From Theobroma cacao (taxonomy: Eukaryota > Streptophyta > Magnoliopsida > Malvales > Malvaceae), in the NCBI RefSeq assembly GCF_000208745.1, contig NC_030857.1:14475543-14539542 (forward strand): 64,000 nt of DNA. The letters run 5' to 3'. The notes below the pieces were generated by a model. That model searched no databases. It was not told where the DNA came from and saw only the letters and a list, made by a program, of their open reading frames with translations. Position 1 is the first letter of the stretch. Each line of letters begins with the position of its first letter. Of the stretch, positions 13,101 through 24,387 are shown in pieces. A program made the position numbers and the translations under genes.

Positions 13101-16100
13101 GGCTTAAACTTGGAGCAAAACAAAGAGTGCTCTCTTACTGTATTTTTTTTTTCTTTCAAAAAATGAATCTTACCAGACCAATATGCATGTGAAACTTTTA
13201 CTTTGTGCCGAAATGAGTAATGTTGTCTACCTAATTGAAAAGTTAATTTATGTCAGCTACCAAGATAAGGTATATGTTGCCATTATATTTTTGCCCAACT
13301 TTTTGGTTATTGATTTTGTCTCCGACTTACATACAGACACTGGAGCTTATTCAACAGGAAAAACTCAGCTTATCTTCCAAACTAATGGAAAAGAGGTAAT
13401 TCAAAGTGAACTTGGGACACTGTGATATAACGACTGTTAAAAATGTCTTAAACTCTGGGATGATGCCTAGCTTGTTGGTGAACAATGCTATCTATGATCA
13501 AATTGTGGGTGAATATAAATTAGCTTCCTAGATCTTTCTGGAGAATAGCCACATATATTCACATGTTGATCAACACATCAGCTGTAACAGTGATGCCATT
13601 CATACTACTTAGTTCTATGTTAGCTATGGTTTTGTGGAAGCTGTTTGGCTAGTGCAAATGTCAAAGGACCATGTAGTTCAGATGGATATCCAAGTTTCTT
13701 GATTTAACATGTTATAATCTCCTGATGTTGTATAGCAGCTGTTTGACTAGTACAAATGTCAAATTACCATGTAGTCAGGTGGATATCTGAGTTTCTTGAT
13801 TTAACAAGTTATAATCTCCTGATGTTGTATAGCAGGATGTACTATATCAGATGTGCCTCTGGTTATAGTTTTATGCTGAACCATGTAACTTGCTTGTATT
13901 CGCATTTGTTCTTATGCTCGACTTGTCTCTCTTTCCTAGTTCAATGTTGGTCTCAGTTTTATGGTTAATTGCACAACTATGATGAATCCCTATTTTTGAT
14001 TATGATAACAGCACTTACTACTCCAAGGTGGCGAAGGATCTTTCTACCAAATTACAGCAACAACAGGTCGGAGTCCTATAATCCTCTTCTAAATTTCTGA
14101 GTTTTAAGCCCAGTTTTCAACATGCAGTTGATGATCTCCTCTTCATATGTGAGTAGGACTGGGTTAAATCTCTGAAAATCAGCAGACAAATTGAAGAGCA
14201 TGGCTTGGTACTTTGCTACATCTTCTATGCATTTTTTTTTTTACTAGGAATAAATAATCAAATAAAGAAATAGAAAGAGACAGGCAGTATAGGTAAAAGA
14301 CAATTCTTATAGAACATAGCTAGTCTACTGGTCACTCTTTCATCTTTTTGCAAATTTTTTGAGCTTTTGGCTAATTTTGATGAGTCCAAGTTGACGAAGT
14401 AACAAAACACGATGAGACAAACAATATTCTTGACAACTTGGATTGGTTTTTTAGGGTTTTGTATAAATTTTATCACTTGTGATCTTCTGCAACTCCTTAA
14501 GTGAACAATGGGTGAAAGAATTACTTTCTTTAACTGAGATAGTAACAAACTGATGTGCTGTTAGCAATAAGCATGTCTATGTAATGTTTGAATGCGAATT
14601 TTTAATATGTTAAAAGTTCATGTCAAATTTTTTTCACTTTACATGTGTGCTGGGAGATCCACATGAAATTAGTTAAAATATCTGTTTTGAGGCTGATCTG
14701 CTTCATAAGTCTCATAATTTTGATTTTGAGAAGGGAGAAGAGAGAGCCATAATGAGAATACAATATTCAAATACTGCCCAAGTTATTATAAAGCTTTAAT
14801 ATACCCTTAGGTGGTCATTCATCATTTTGTCCTTCTGACTATTTTTCCATCTGAAAGGGACTTCCTAAAGGTCTGCTCTTGAAAAGTTAATATTGCTTCA
14901 TTTTTCTCGTTCTTACAGACTTTTTTTTTTTTGCTTTGCTGAGTGTTTGGGAAGCTTCTAGTTCCTGGATTTTTATTTTTTTAAAATGCTATGCAGGTCA
15001 ACAATGAACTTGATGGGCAAAGGACAGAATCTGAAGGTCTGGCTTCAATACTTATATCAATTTATTGTTTGAGAATGTGGTTTGCTTTTTCATTTTTATG
15101 TAGATTATGCCTTCTAGTTTTATTTTATTTATTTTTACGTGTTATTTATTAACAACTTTTCTCTTTGCCCTCTCATTATAATTGCGAGGAGTGACTGCTT
15201 CTTTCCTGCTATACGATAACCTGCACCCTTCTAGAATTTAGCTGGTGACATAATATACATGTTGTGTGTGTCTCAACCAAACGTGAGCTTCTGATCTCAT
15301 TGAACAATAGAAGTGAATTTGCCTTTCATTTATCAAACAATTGAAGGGAGCCTACTTTATTATGCATAGTCTGGTTTACATATAATTAAACTTTCAGTCT
15401 AGGCAGTACAGATTGGCTTCCAAATCATAGAAGATTTTGCATGGATTAACACAGTAGTCACACCAGAAAGAGAGAACTTATATCCGTCTAGATTCACTTG
15501 ATCAAACCGGCTATTACTCACAAGCTGTTACGCTGTATTTTATCCAATCATGCTGCACCAACCCGTTTGGCAAGGTCCAAAGCAACACTATTGGATTAGG
15601 CTGACTGCACTGGTCCTCCAGTTGGCTCTCCAAACGCACTTGGGGTTGAAAGGTCCAGTGAGCTCACTGCACTCATTGGACCCACACTATTATACCTCTG
15701 CCTTTGTTTTTTACTTTTTCTTTTCTTTTACCCTTACTATTATACCACACCCTTGTCAATCTCACTGTCACTATTGTTCTCAATCTTACTAATACCAATT
15801 TCGCCGCTGTGCGGATTGGACCAAAATTGAGAGTTTGTCAATTGTTCAAAAACTTCACTTCAATTTTGCATTATATAGGTTGGGTGCTAATTATTTACTT
15901 TGACCCAACTGCCTGTGTTCTACAATGAATTTTGGTGATTTGCAAATTGTTCTTTTTACACGCTGTTGGTTATTTTATCTCATTTTGGGTTTATCTTGCA
16001 GGTAAGTGTGGCATTGAAAACCATCCAATCATGGACTATGTGGTAAAAACCATTCCACCAATGATTTAAAGATTAAGGAGTTACTTTGTTCTAATTATTC

Positions 16101-17547
16101 CTTGGAATACCAGAACAATGAAGCAGATAATGACCTGATTGTCAAGTTGGACTTGGCTAAAGCCAAGCTTGATGGTATTGTGCAAATGAAAGCCAAACTT
16201 GTCACCGATAATGGCAAGGTCAGTCAATAAACTTAAACAGCTCTCCCACTTGAGTGGGGTGAATGCTTCATACAGAAATAATTGATTCATTTGTTTTCCT
16301 AATGCAAAGGAAAAAAAAATTGTCTTGTGGCAGGAGTTCAATATGTTTGCATTTGTTGATTGAATTAGGATTTAAATCACCTTTTCCTTCTAATTACCAA
16401 AGCTTATGCCTTTTACAAAGTGAATCACTCATTTTTAAGATATTTCATCTACGGAAAAGAGGTTTTCTGCAACCGTCAAATTACGAATGAGATTGCTTTC
16501 TAAATTTACAACTCAAATTCAATTTTGACTTATTTTCATTTTAGATTATTCCTTCTTAAGCAAAATATTTTTCAGAGCTAGTTTTCCTCCTCCTTTTTAG
16601 CTTGTTCAGCATTCTGTTGGCCTCTTCCTCACCCTGATGAAAAGAGTTTTAAAGAAAAAGGAAAAATGCAAGTAGAAAGAAATGTCAAAGCGAGCTAATT
16701 CATTGATGTTCTTTTCCCAGATCAAGGAGTCAATTGAGGAAGCAAAGTGCCGAGCAAACAACTTTAAGGTGACTTGCTTACTAAAGTTAATGCATACATG
16801 TGTGCGCTTGTTTACAAGCATGCACATTTTACTAGTATGCCAATACAAAACCCACATAAAGATTACTTGCTAACGTTAGATTGAGTTTGATAGATTACAA
16901 TGCCACAATATATGATATGAAACATTTGCATTAGTTACTGCTTCTATGTATGGTAATTATTTTATTTAGTTGACACGCTTGTGCTTATAAATATTTTAAA
17001 GGGTGAATGACAGTCCGCTGGGAAAAAGAAAACCTCATAATCCATTTATTAAAATATTCTCTTAGAAATCTGTTTATGGTTTTCTTTGTTTCCTTATCAA
17101 TTTCTTGTTCATAACTATAGCCAGAGGTATTGGAAATGAGTACAGATGCTCTGGAAGAGGAATACAAAGTCCTTCTATCAGAAAAAGATGGGGAAACCGA
17201 GTATCTTTGCTCACTGCAGAACCAGGTTGAACGAATGAAGGTAGATACATTAATTAGATTATGCTTTCTGTTTCTTGAATTGGCCTTCGGATGTGGTGCA
17301 AAGCTAGATTTAAGCAAGGGTAGTCCTAATTTAGATGGTTAAACGTTTTCACCATTTCGAATGTTGTCCTTACACAGGAAACTCAATGATTCTGACGCTG
17401 ACTTTTATAAATAAATATATCAATCTTAGAAGTCTCATATGTTTTCCCCGCAAGATTACTAATAGGTGCCTCCATGTTCCGCAGGGAATTTCTAATGTGA
17501 TTAAATGTGCTTGTGGAGAGGAATACACGGTGAAACTTCATGCCTGA
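10195..17547 (+). CDS. Coiled-coil protein, 12 exons, possible kinetochore SPC25-type protein
   Basis: Twelve exons join in frame with GT-AG borders: 10195-10243, 10327-10413, 11602-11735, 13337-13395, 14012-14066, 14157-14207, 14997-15036, 16002-16042, 16114-16218, 16721-16768, 17121-17240 and 17485-17547. They give 852 nt and a 283-aa protein. It is rich in K, E, Q and L with heptad-like spacing over most of its length (about 20-260) and has no signal peptide or membrane segment. The C-terminus is small and cysteine-bearing (KCACGEEY, Cys271 and Cys273). The ATG is the first after a pyrimidine-rich leader, and a poly(A) signal follows 68 nt after the stop. I suspect the plant protein annotated as the SPC25 kinetochore homologue, a member of the NDC80 complex at centromeres. 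That rests on general resemblance only, because no Spc25 globular domain is obvious. It converges on the SPS gene. Intron 3 carries a SINE and intron 4 a tandem duplication. The gene structure is firm; the identity is tentative. Confidence 0.8.
10261..11761 (+). repeat. Two (CT)n tracts just inside introns 1 and 3
   Basis: (CT)9 at 10261-10278 and (TC)10 at 11742-11761 each lie within 20 nt downstream of a splice donor (10244 and 11736). The coordinates given span both tracts; the sequence between them is exon 2, exon 3 and intron. Confidence 0.7.
12296..12413 (+). mobile_element. tRNA-derived SINE, copy 2, with 10-bp target duplication
   Basis: The SINE occupies 12306-12403 in intron 3 of the coiled-coil gene. 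It has an A-box-like stretch (TGGCTCATTGGTTGG), a B-box (GGTTCGAATC) and a 3' oligo-A tail. Identical 10-bp repeats GGACCAGTTC flank it at 12296-12305 and 12404-12413. It belongs to the same family as the copy at 4011. Confidence 0.9.
13640..13834. repeat. 98-bp tandem duplication in intron 4
   Basis: Unit 1 is 13640-13737 and unit 2 is 13738-13834. Both start GCTGTTTGRCTAGT and end CCTGATGTTGTATAGCA, with a handful of differences. Confidence 0.85.
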
Positions 17548-18330
17548 CACAATACAAAACATGTAGATGAACATTCCGTAACTCAAATGACCAACAATCA
17601 GTTATCCTTAAAGTAATAAACAACTCGACGCTGATAGGAAAATATGGTAAACAATTTTATAGTTGTTATGGAGTAAATTTTTTAGTTATCTGAGATGTTG
17701 GAGAACAGTTTTTCACCAAGCAAACATTTACAGTAAAAATGCTCTATATTTTACTGGGGAAAGAATATCTACAAATGTCAGTGCTTTCATATTGTGATGA
17801 GATAATCTCGCAGTTCCTGCTGAGAAGTTAAATATATTAGTTCTTGAAGTTGTTATTCATAAATCTAGGAAATGTTGTTAAACTCCTAATATGCGAACAT
17901 TGTTTGATGTGCTCTCTTTCCAGTTACCCAGCCAATGGATATTTTTAGCTTCCCATATTTATAGTTCCTTGTTGTAAAAGAGAATAAAACACGATGCTGC
18001 TTCAATAAATTAGTAAAAAATGGACACATGTATGCACACAAGGAATCACATCTGCTCTAAAATATCATGTGGTTAACATCTCAATCGTTCATGTCATTTC
18101 TATAACATTTAAGAGTCAAATAAAAACTCATTTCCTCTTGCAATAGAGTCAAATAAAAACGCATTTCCTCTTGCAATTTCTTACATATTCACATTTAAAT
18201 TATTCTTACAATTTGAAAATATCTTGCTGGTTGAGATTGATATGCTTTGATATGTAGTAATTACATTCTTTTTACTGGGTTACCTATATAAGTATATGAT
18301 CTAAGATGCATAAAAACGAGAGAGAGAGTA
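17548..18330. other. Intergenic region between convergent genes
   Basis: A 783-bp spacer between the two stop codons, which must hold both 3' UTRs. It includes a 33-bp tandem duplication (18112-18144 and 18145-18177, one mismatch) and a GA run at about 18320-18328. No gene is seen in it. Confidence 0.6.
17615..17620 (+). terminator. Poly(A) signal of the coiled-coil gene
   Basis: AATAAA lies 68 nt downstream of the stop codon in AT-rich sequence. Confidence 0.5.
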
Positions 18331-21300
18331 TCATTTGATCTCAAGGGCATCCAGAGCTCCTGCTATATTGTGGGCTTCATAGTTCTCTATAGAGTTGATG
18401 TTAGAGTTGTCCTGGGGGACTGCATCTTCTCTTTTAAAATTGTCTTCACTACGAAGGAGCTTCTCACTGCCATATGGCACAGAACCTTTCAAAACTAAGG
18501 TCTTGTGAAGGCCACCTAGCAGGTCTTCATGGTCTGTATCCCCTCGCTCCCCCACAAATAAGACCACTTTGGAAAGATCAATTCCCCACCTTATTGAAAG
18601 ATACCTGCATAGCCAATGGAGTCATTTAACTGTAGCCTTTTAAAGGAAATGCTTTCTGCATAAATCGTACATAAAACGGGTCTGACCTTAGTGCTTGCAT
18701 TCTTGATGCAAATAATGGCACCACATTTAACTTTGATGCTGCACGTGTGTAGACAATATTGCATCGGAAGCCTCTCATCCGAAGCCTTTGGCGAAGGTCA
18801 TCTATTCTTTGAGTCTGCAATAACTTAAATTCAATAATTACATTTGAAATGCACCTGTTGAGTTGGCAGTCCTTTAGCATGAGTATTATTGTACACCATC
18901 ATAAGCATAATCACCTTGGCACTAGGCTTAATGCTATAAGAGTAGCATCTGGAACTGCATGCTTCTACATACTCTGTGATGTCATCCTTGTCCCCATCTT
19001 CCGTCCTAGCAAGCCTCATTGCCATTGACCTCACATTTTCACCTGGCCATCTGTACTCAATGTGAGCTTCATAGTCTGTATCTGCTACCATATCCCTCCA
19101 TGGATAATACAATTCACTTCCACTATTACAGACCAATGCATCAAAATCTTCAATATTTACTAGGCACGAACTCAATGCTTGCATAGTCTCCCTTAAACTT
19201 GACCCAGTCACCAATACAAAGCCTACCTTTCCTAAGCCAATACTTAAGCCTGCAGCTTTCATCACATTCTTGATTATTGCTTGAAAGGTCTCTGTAATTC
19301 CTCCTTTGTTATCATAGCAATCTGCTGCTATCACAAAAAGCATCTGTCTTCTACCAGGACTGTAAGTAATGCCAGTATTGCTATTTGAAGAAGCCAATTG
19401 AGAAATGGCTTCAATGAGTTTCTTCTGTCTGGTTGCCGCATCAATCTCTCCATTGAGTTTGATATCTCCCTCTATGGAAAATCTAAGAGATATGTCCTCC
19501 ACATCCCTTAAAGAGTCACTCATTGGTTCTTCAGGAATTGTAATGATCTCAAGACGGCTAGTGGGGTGGCGATTCCTGCAATGTTCAACATGTGAGAGGT
19601 AGTTACGGCAGTGTTCTGGCCATGAAAAACGGTGTATGTTCCTCAGGCCATTTTTCCGACACTCAGCCCATAGGTTCTTGTCAGCAACAAGCTTTAGGAG
19701 GGCATCTGCTATGGCTTTCTGATCATGTGGGTCTACTAGGAGGCCATTGTGAAGTACCTGGGGATAAAATCATATTTGTTAATGAGGTGGAACACACATT
19801 TACATTGGCAAACATAGTACATATAACTTGCCAAAACCCATCAGAGCACAGGTGAGAGGAAGAATAGGGAGGTTCCTCACAAGATTAAGAAAACTTGTAT
19901 CTGTTAGCATACTTCAGATTTGGCATAAATAAACAGGATGATTTATATCATTGCCAGATTGTGAGTGATCTGTGTCATGCCAAACCAATATGGTAAAGAT
20001 TTAGCTTATTGAGTTTGTGTTTTGGAAAAAAATAACAAGTCATGTTTGGGACAGTTAATGGATGATAGGCAAGTTCGATTGTGAACTCTTAATTCAGCAC
20101 AGTGAGATGCCTTCTTAAAACTCAGTGCGGATTTCACTGGGAAACCAAAGTTGCTGTAGATGTTTCATTGAGGTAGCCTAATGGAGATGTTCATATTGGG
20201 ATTAGTAAATGATTTAGTGCATTAACCAGAGTGTTCTTAGCTATAGGTTGATATTCATTGAATCTGCATACTTAGAATGGAAGATAGAAACCAAATCTCT
20301 GGGTGGGCAATACGAAAGTATATATATCTTACCTTTAAGATGTCCACTGGTCCACCATTTTTTGTGGCAACAACAGGTAGACCATAAGCAGCTGCCTGGG
20401 AGATAATATTAGAATAGAAATTAATAATTTTATCACTAATGGTTACCTTGAATTCTTGTACATGATACTTGGAGTTCTGAAGTTATGGCTTTTTGAAATG
20501 CTTCTCTAGAAATCTGAATGTAACTAAGATCAAGCCTATGCATACTGAATTAGAGCTTTATACTTACCTCAACGAGTGTAAGACCGAATGGTTCCACTAG
20601 AGCCGGATTGATGAAAACTCCCTTCAAGAATAAAGTTACGATGTTAAAGTCAACAGTTTTTATTGTTAGCAAAAGATGACAGAGTGGTTAGGGTGTGGCA
20701 AAATTGTTAGCAGAGCTGCAGTAGGCTGATGTATTCTAACCCAATTGCAACATGTATGTACCTTGGTCTTGGCAGCTAAGCGATAAATTTCAGGAACTTC
20801 TGATTGCTTGTGATGCTTGGGATAGGCTACTTGACCATATAGGTCGTATTTATCGATGAGCTTGAGTACAGTTGTAAGCACAACTGAGCTGCTGTTGGAC
20901 ATCTCCTCAATATCATCTCTGTTACCAAGTATCAATGTCTGTAACAATAAGATACAGGTTGAATAAACGGATTAATTAAATATGGTGTTATGCGTTTGAT
21001 ACTTATATCCTGTTTGTGGAAAACTAAGGTGAAACTACTATGTTTTACCAGGTTGGCCAATTCTCTGAGGGCCTGGCACTCTCCAAAAGCCTTGAGTAAT
21101 GTAGTAACATTCTTCTTGGGGTCGGGACGAGACAATGCAAGGATTGTGGGCTTGTGCGGATTTGTGAAAAAGCGCATTATCTGCATTGTTGAAAACAGTT
21201 AGACAATGTTACTGAAAAAGCATACCATATGACATCCGACAAGAAGTTTGGATGTCTCAAACAGTTGCCTTTGCTGTTTGGGCCAATAGGGAAGTGAAAG

Positions 21301-24174
21301 GTGAATAAAATACATAATTGAGTCCCCATTTGAGTAGGAGAAAGAGAATGAATAGTGTTTGACCTCAGACCATATTGGAGGTAGATGCCTTTTGTTTTGA
21401 GCCCTGTCGGGTCCAAGCAATGACTTGAGGTCACCATCATTTTCCAAGGAATCCTGTGTTGTGACGTAGCTGAAGTCCATGCCTGGAGGAATGACCTGAT
21501 GCCATAAAAAACGAAAGAATGAATGCGATTATAAGTTGAAGTCATTGTTTTCTAGGGGTGGAAATGAAATGCAGAGAAGGGAGAGGAAAGTCTGTACCAC
21601 CATCCTTGGCATGTATCGTCCAAGGCAACTCACTCCACGCCGTCTCCTTACTCTAAGCTTCCTCTCTAACTTAGGATCGAAGCCATCATACAATCCCCAT
21701 TGCTCTTCAATCTCTTGCCTTGTGCTAGTGACCACCATCTCAGCTGCATCCAACCCCATCTCTTCACCCTCAATCCTCCTCATTATCTTGTAGGTGGCAT
21801 TGATGTCTTCCCTAGACAGTCTCCCTTGTTTAAGCAGTTGCTCAAACTTGTTCCGGCCGAGGGAGTGGCCTGTTAGAACCATGGGCACGTTCAAGGCCCC
21901 GGACAAGCGGGCTGCCACCTCCCCAGCATCGGCATAATGACCATGGATGACATAAGGCCATGTGGGTTTCCCTCCGTTGAGTTGGTCACCCAAGGCCCTG
22001 GCCATGGTCACGATGTGGTTCAGAGCCCCATCGACAAATTCAGGGATGTGAGGCCAGAGAGACTCTTTGGGGATGTACCTGAAAGGGGAACCTTCGTAAT
22101 TAGCTATTAATTAATGTAACATTTAAGAAAAATAGGAAAGAAAGTAGTAATTAAAAGAATTAATTACTTGTTGCGGGGCCCACAGGGAATGCGGATTAAG
22201 TAGGCTCCACAACTTCCAGAACCATCAGACGGGCAGGACAACATCTCTGTAGGCTCACCATAGCTTGAATCTACTTCGGGGGAGGTGATTTGTCTTGTGA
22301 GTAGATCCACGCGATGAACCCCTTTTGTGTTGGCTAAAGCCCGAGCTAGTTCCACCACGTATTTTACCTGAACATTTTTATTAGATTATTGCAGCAAATG
22401 TGCACCGCAGTCAGGTTTTAAGTTTCCCACTCCTTTTACAGCTAATTTACAAGGAAAAAAAATGAAAATGAAAAGCATTGGAAAATGTTTATGAATTATT
22501 AAAAGAGAAATTTAAATAAAATTTTATTTTTTTGTTAAGTGTAATTGAATTTTTATAAATAATAATAGATTAATTATTATTAATTATAATATTATTTGTC
22601 ATATTATATTTATCTCACGTTTAAACAGTGTTTGAGTGAAAGATGAAATAATCATATGATTACGTTGTTATGTTATATTAACATATTATATTATTATTTA
22701 TTATAACATGTTAAAATATTATGTTAATAAATAATATTTTGATTAATAATATACATAATTATTAATTATAAAATCTTATGTAATTTAAAACAAAAATATA
22801 AAAATTTAATTAAATATTATTTTTATTTTTTCATTTTCAATTCGGAACTTGTTTCTCCAACTAAAGAGCATTCCCTGAAACGAAACCGAATATATATATA
22901 TATATTTGTACCTGCCCACCGGTATCAGAATCCCTTCCGAGTTCCATGTTTTCTCCGCGGACTAGCCCATGCATACTGCAGAGGAACAAATAATAAAGAG
23001 GTAGGCTATTGTGTGAGTTTTGAATTTGATGAATTGAAGCTGAGTTAATGTGGTGGAAATACCTAATGAGGACAATGTAGAGATGTTTAGCCTTGTCATC
23101 ATCGAACCAAATCTGGGTGTCAGAGTTGATCCTGGACATATCCTTGCTTGCTTCCGTATAATTGGAATCACCTTTTTCCTTCTCGCCTTCGGACAGCTCC
23201 GACAAGTCATCGGCTGCATCGTTGCGACCTTGCTCACGTTCCAGTCGTCGTTTAGCTAGCCTTCGTGCGTCATCCCATGCTATCTGCCATAACAAATGTT
23301 TCCTTCACTTTTCCACACAAAAAAAGCTGAAAATGATTCCTTTGCTTTGCTTTTCTTTAATATATATGATTTATATAGCATTGAATATAGAGGGAGAATA
23401 GGATGCAAAGTGGGAGAGGGAGGGAGGGAGGGAGGAACCTGTTTCTTTTTGCGGGCAAGATGCCAAATGCGCCAGCACATATTCTCAAGCCTGTTACTGC
23501 GTTCACGAGTATTCCTTGTTGCTATCACCTGCATTCACATCCACCCTTTTCATCCGTTTTATCATCATCACAAGTTTTCCAATTAATCATGAGCTATGCA
23601 TGATATATGGGCAGTGGAGAATCAATAAATTGCTGTCAACGGCGCCTTTAGCCTCTAAAACAATATTGGGTCTCATTTTTGGTAATAGGAACTTCATTTT
23701 TGCTTGATAAGTGACACCATGAAATAACAGGGGCCCCTTTAATCTTCATATGCATTTCCTTCTTATATTTCTGGGGTTTGTTAAGGTTTTGAGTTACAGA
23801 ATGAGTAGTTTTTTTTTCTTAACACGTAAATTTAAATCCCATTTATGTTAAATCCTTGTATGTATACCATGTAATGAAGTGGTGCTCAAGTGTGGTGAGT
23901 TTGGAAGGAAGGAAGAGACGAGAGATAGCTAGCAAGGTAAGAGAGAGGGGTAATTAACCTTGACCCATGTCCTATGGAGGTCAGACTCGTCAAAGCTGTT
24001 GATGACTTCTTCCACAAAGTACTTGGTGGGACTGAACACCTTCTCTTCTTTGACCTGAACTTTATGCTCTGGGAATTTGGCAATCTTCAGCTGCCCATCA
24101 TACCTCTTCCTTGTGCCGCTTCCCACGTCTAGTATCGCTTCCAAGTAGCCATTGATCCACTCATTTCCTGCCAT
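18331..24174 (-). CDS. SPS4: Sucrose-phosphate synthase, SPS4 (C-family) type
   Basis: This enzyme transfers glucose from UDP-glucose to fructose-6-phosphate in the cytosol, making sucrose-6-phosphate. Fourteen exons join in frame: 23959-24174, 23439-23528, 23063-23283, 22912-22975, 22168-22367, 21598-22078, 21364-21495, 21049-21180, 20762-20938, 20568-20621, 20333-20395, 18915-19757, 18687-18814 and 18331-18604. They give 3075 nt and 1024 aa, a normal SPS length. The protein starts [18 protein letters not shown]. The GT-B N-lobe opens at GRDSDTGGQ (to residue 197). The GT4 E-X7-E motif is E581 to E589 (EPFGLTLVE). The C-terminal third (about 760-1020) is the phosphatase-like domain. RINS156D aligns with the light/dark regulatory serine known in spinach SPS (inference). 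The match to Arabidopsis SPS4F is close throughout, including the C-terminus ([14 protein letters not shown]). All exon junctions are GT-AG and no frame break was found, so it should be functional. Confidence 0.95.
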
Positions 24175-24271
24175 TTCCTCGATCTACCTCCTTACTTTAC
24201 GTTTCTGCTATGTAATATATGTATGTATGACCTAGCTAGCTAGAAAGCTAGGCAAGTAAGTTGTTTCATAG

Positions 24272-24349
24272 TTATGAGGATTGAGGAGGCAGGGAGGGAG
24301 GGAGGAAGGGAAAGGGAAAGAAACAGAAGACCCAGGCTTTGAAACCCAT
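24272..24349 (-). other. Candidate upstream ORF in the SPS4 leader
   Basis: The minus strand contains an ATG at 24349-24347 in strong context (A at -3, G at +4) that opens a 25-codon ORF ending TAA at 24272. It lies about 98 nt before the SPS4 start. The peptide is Phe/Pro-rich because it reads through the GGGA/GGGAGG purine tract. If transcription starts about 30 nt after the TATA box, this ATG sits almost at the cap and may be bypassed. Function is unknown. Confidence 0.35.
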
Positions 24350-24380
24350 GGTGTTGGAAGTGAAGAAGCAAAGCCTCTTA

Positions 24381-24387
24381 ATTTATA
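24381..24387 (-). promoter_or_regulatory. Probable TATA box of SPS4
   Basis: The minus strand reads CTATAAATTAAG, with a CATTGG (CCAAT-type) motif immediately upstream, about 207 nt before the SPS4 ATG. It is well placed for a core promoter with a leader of about 175 nt. Confidence 0.5.

Noticed and set aside
15540..15680. A possible MITE in intron 7 of the coiled-coil gene
   Set aside because: GGTCCA/TGGACC-type inverted words are present, but no convincing terminal repeats or target duplication could be fixed.
19592..19855. Plus-strand ORFs antisense to SPS exons (also 19405-19602, 21536-21793, 23162-23401)
   Set aside because: They overlap verified SPS4 coding exons on the other strand and have no independent protein features.
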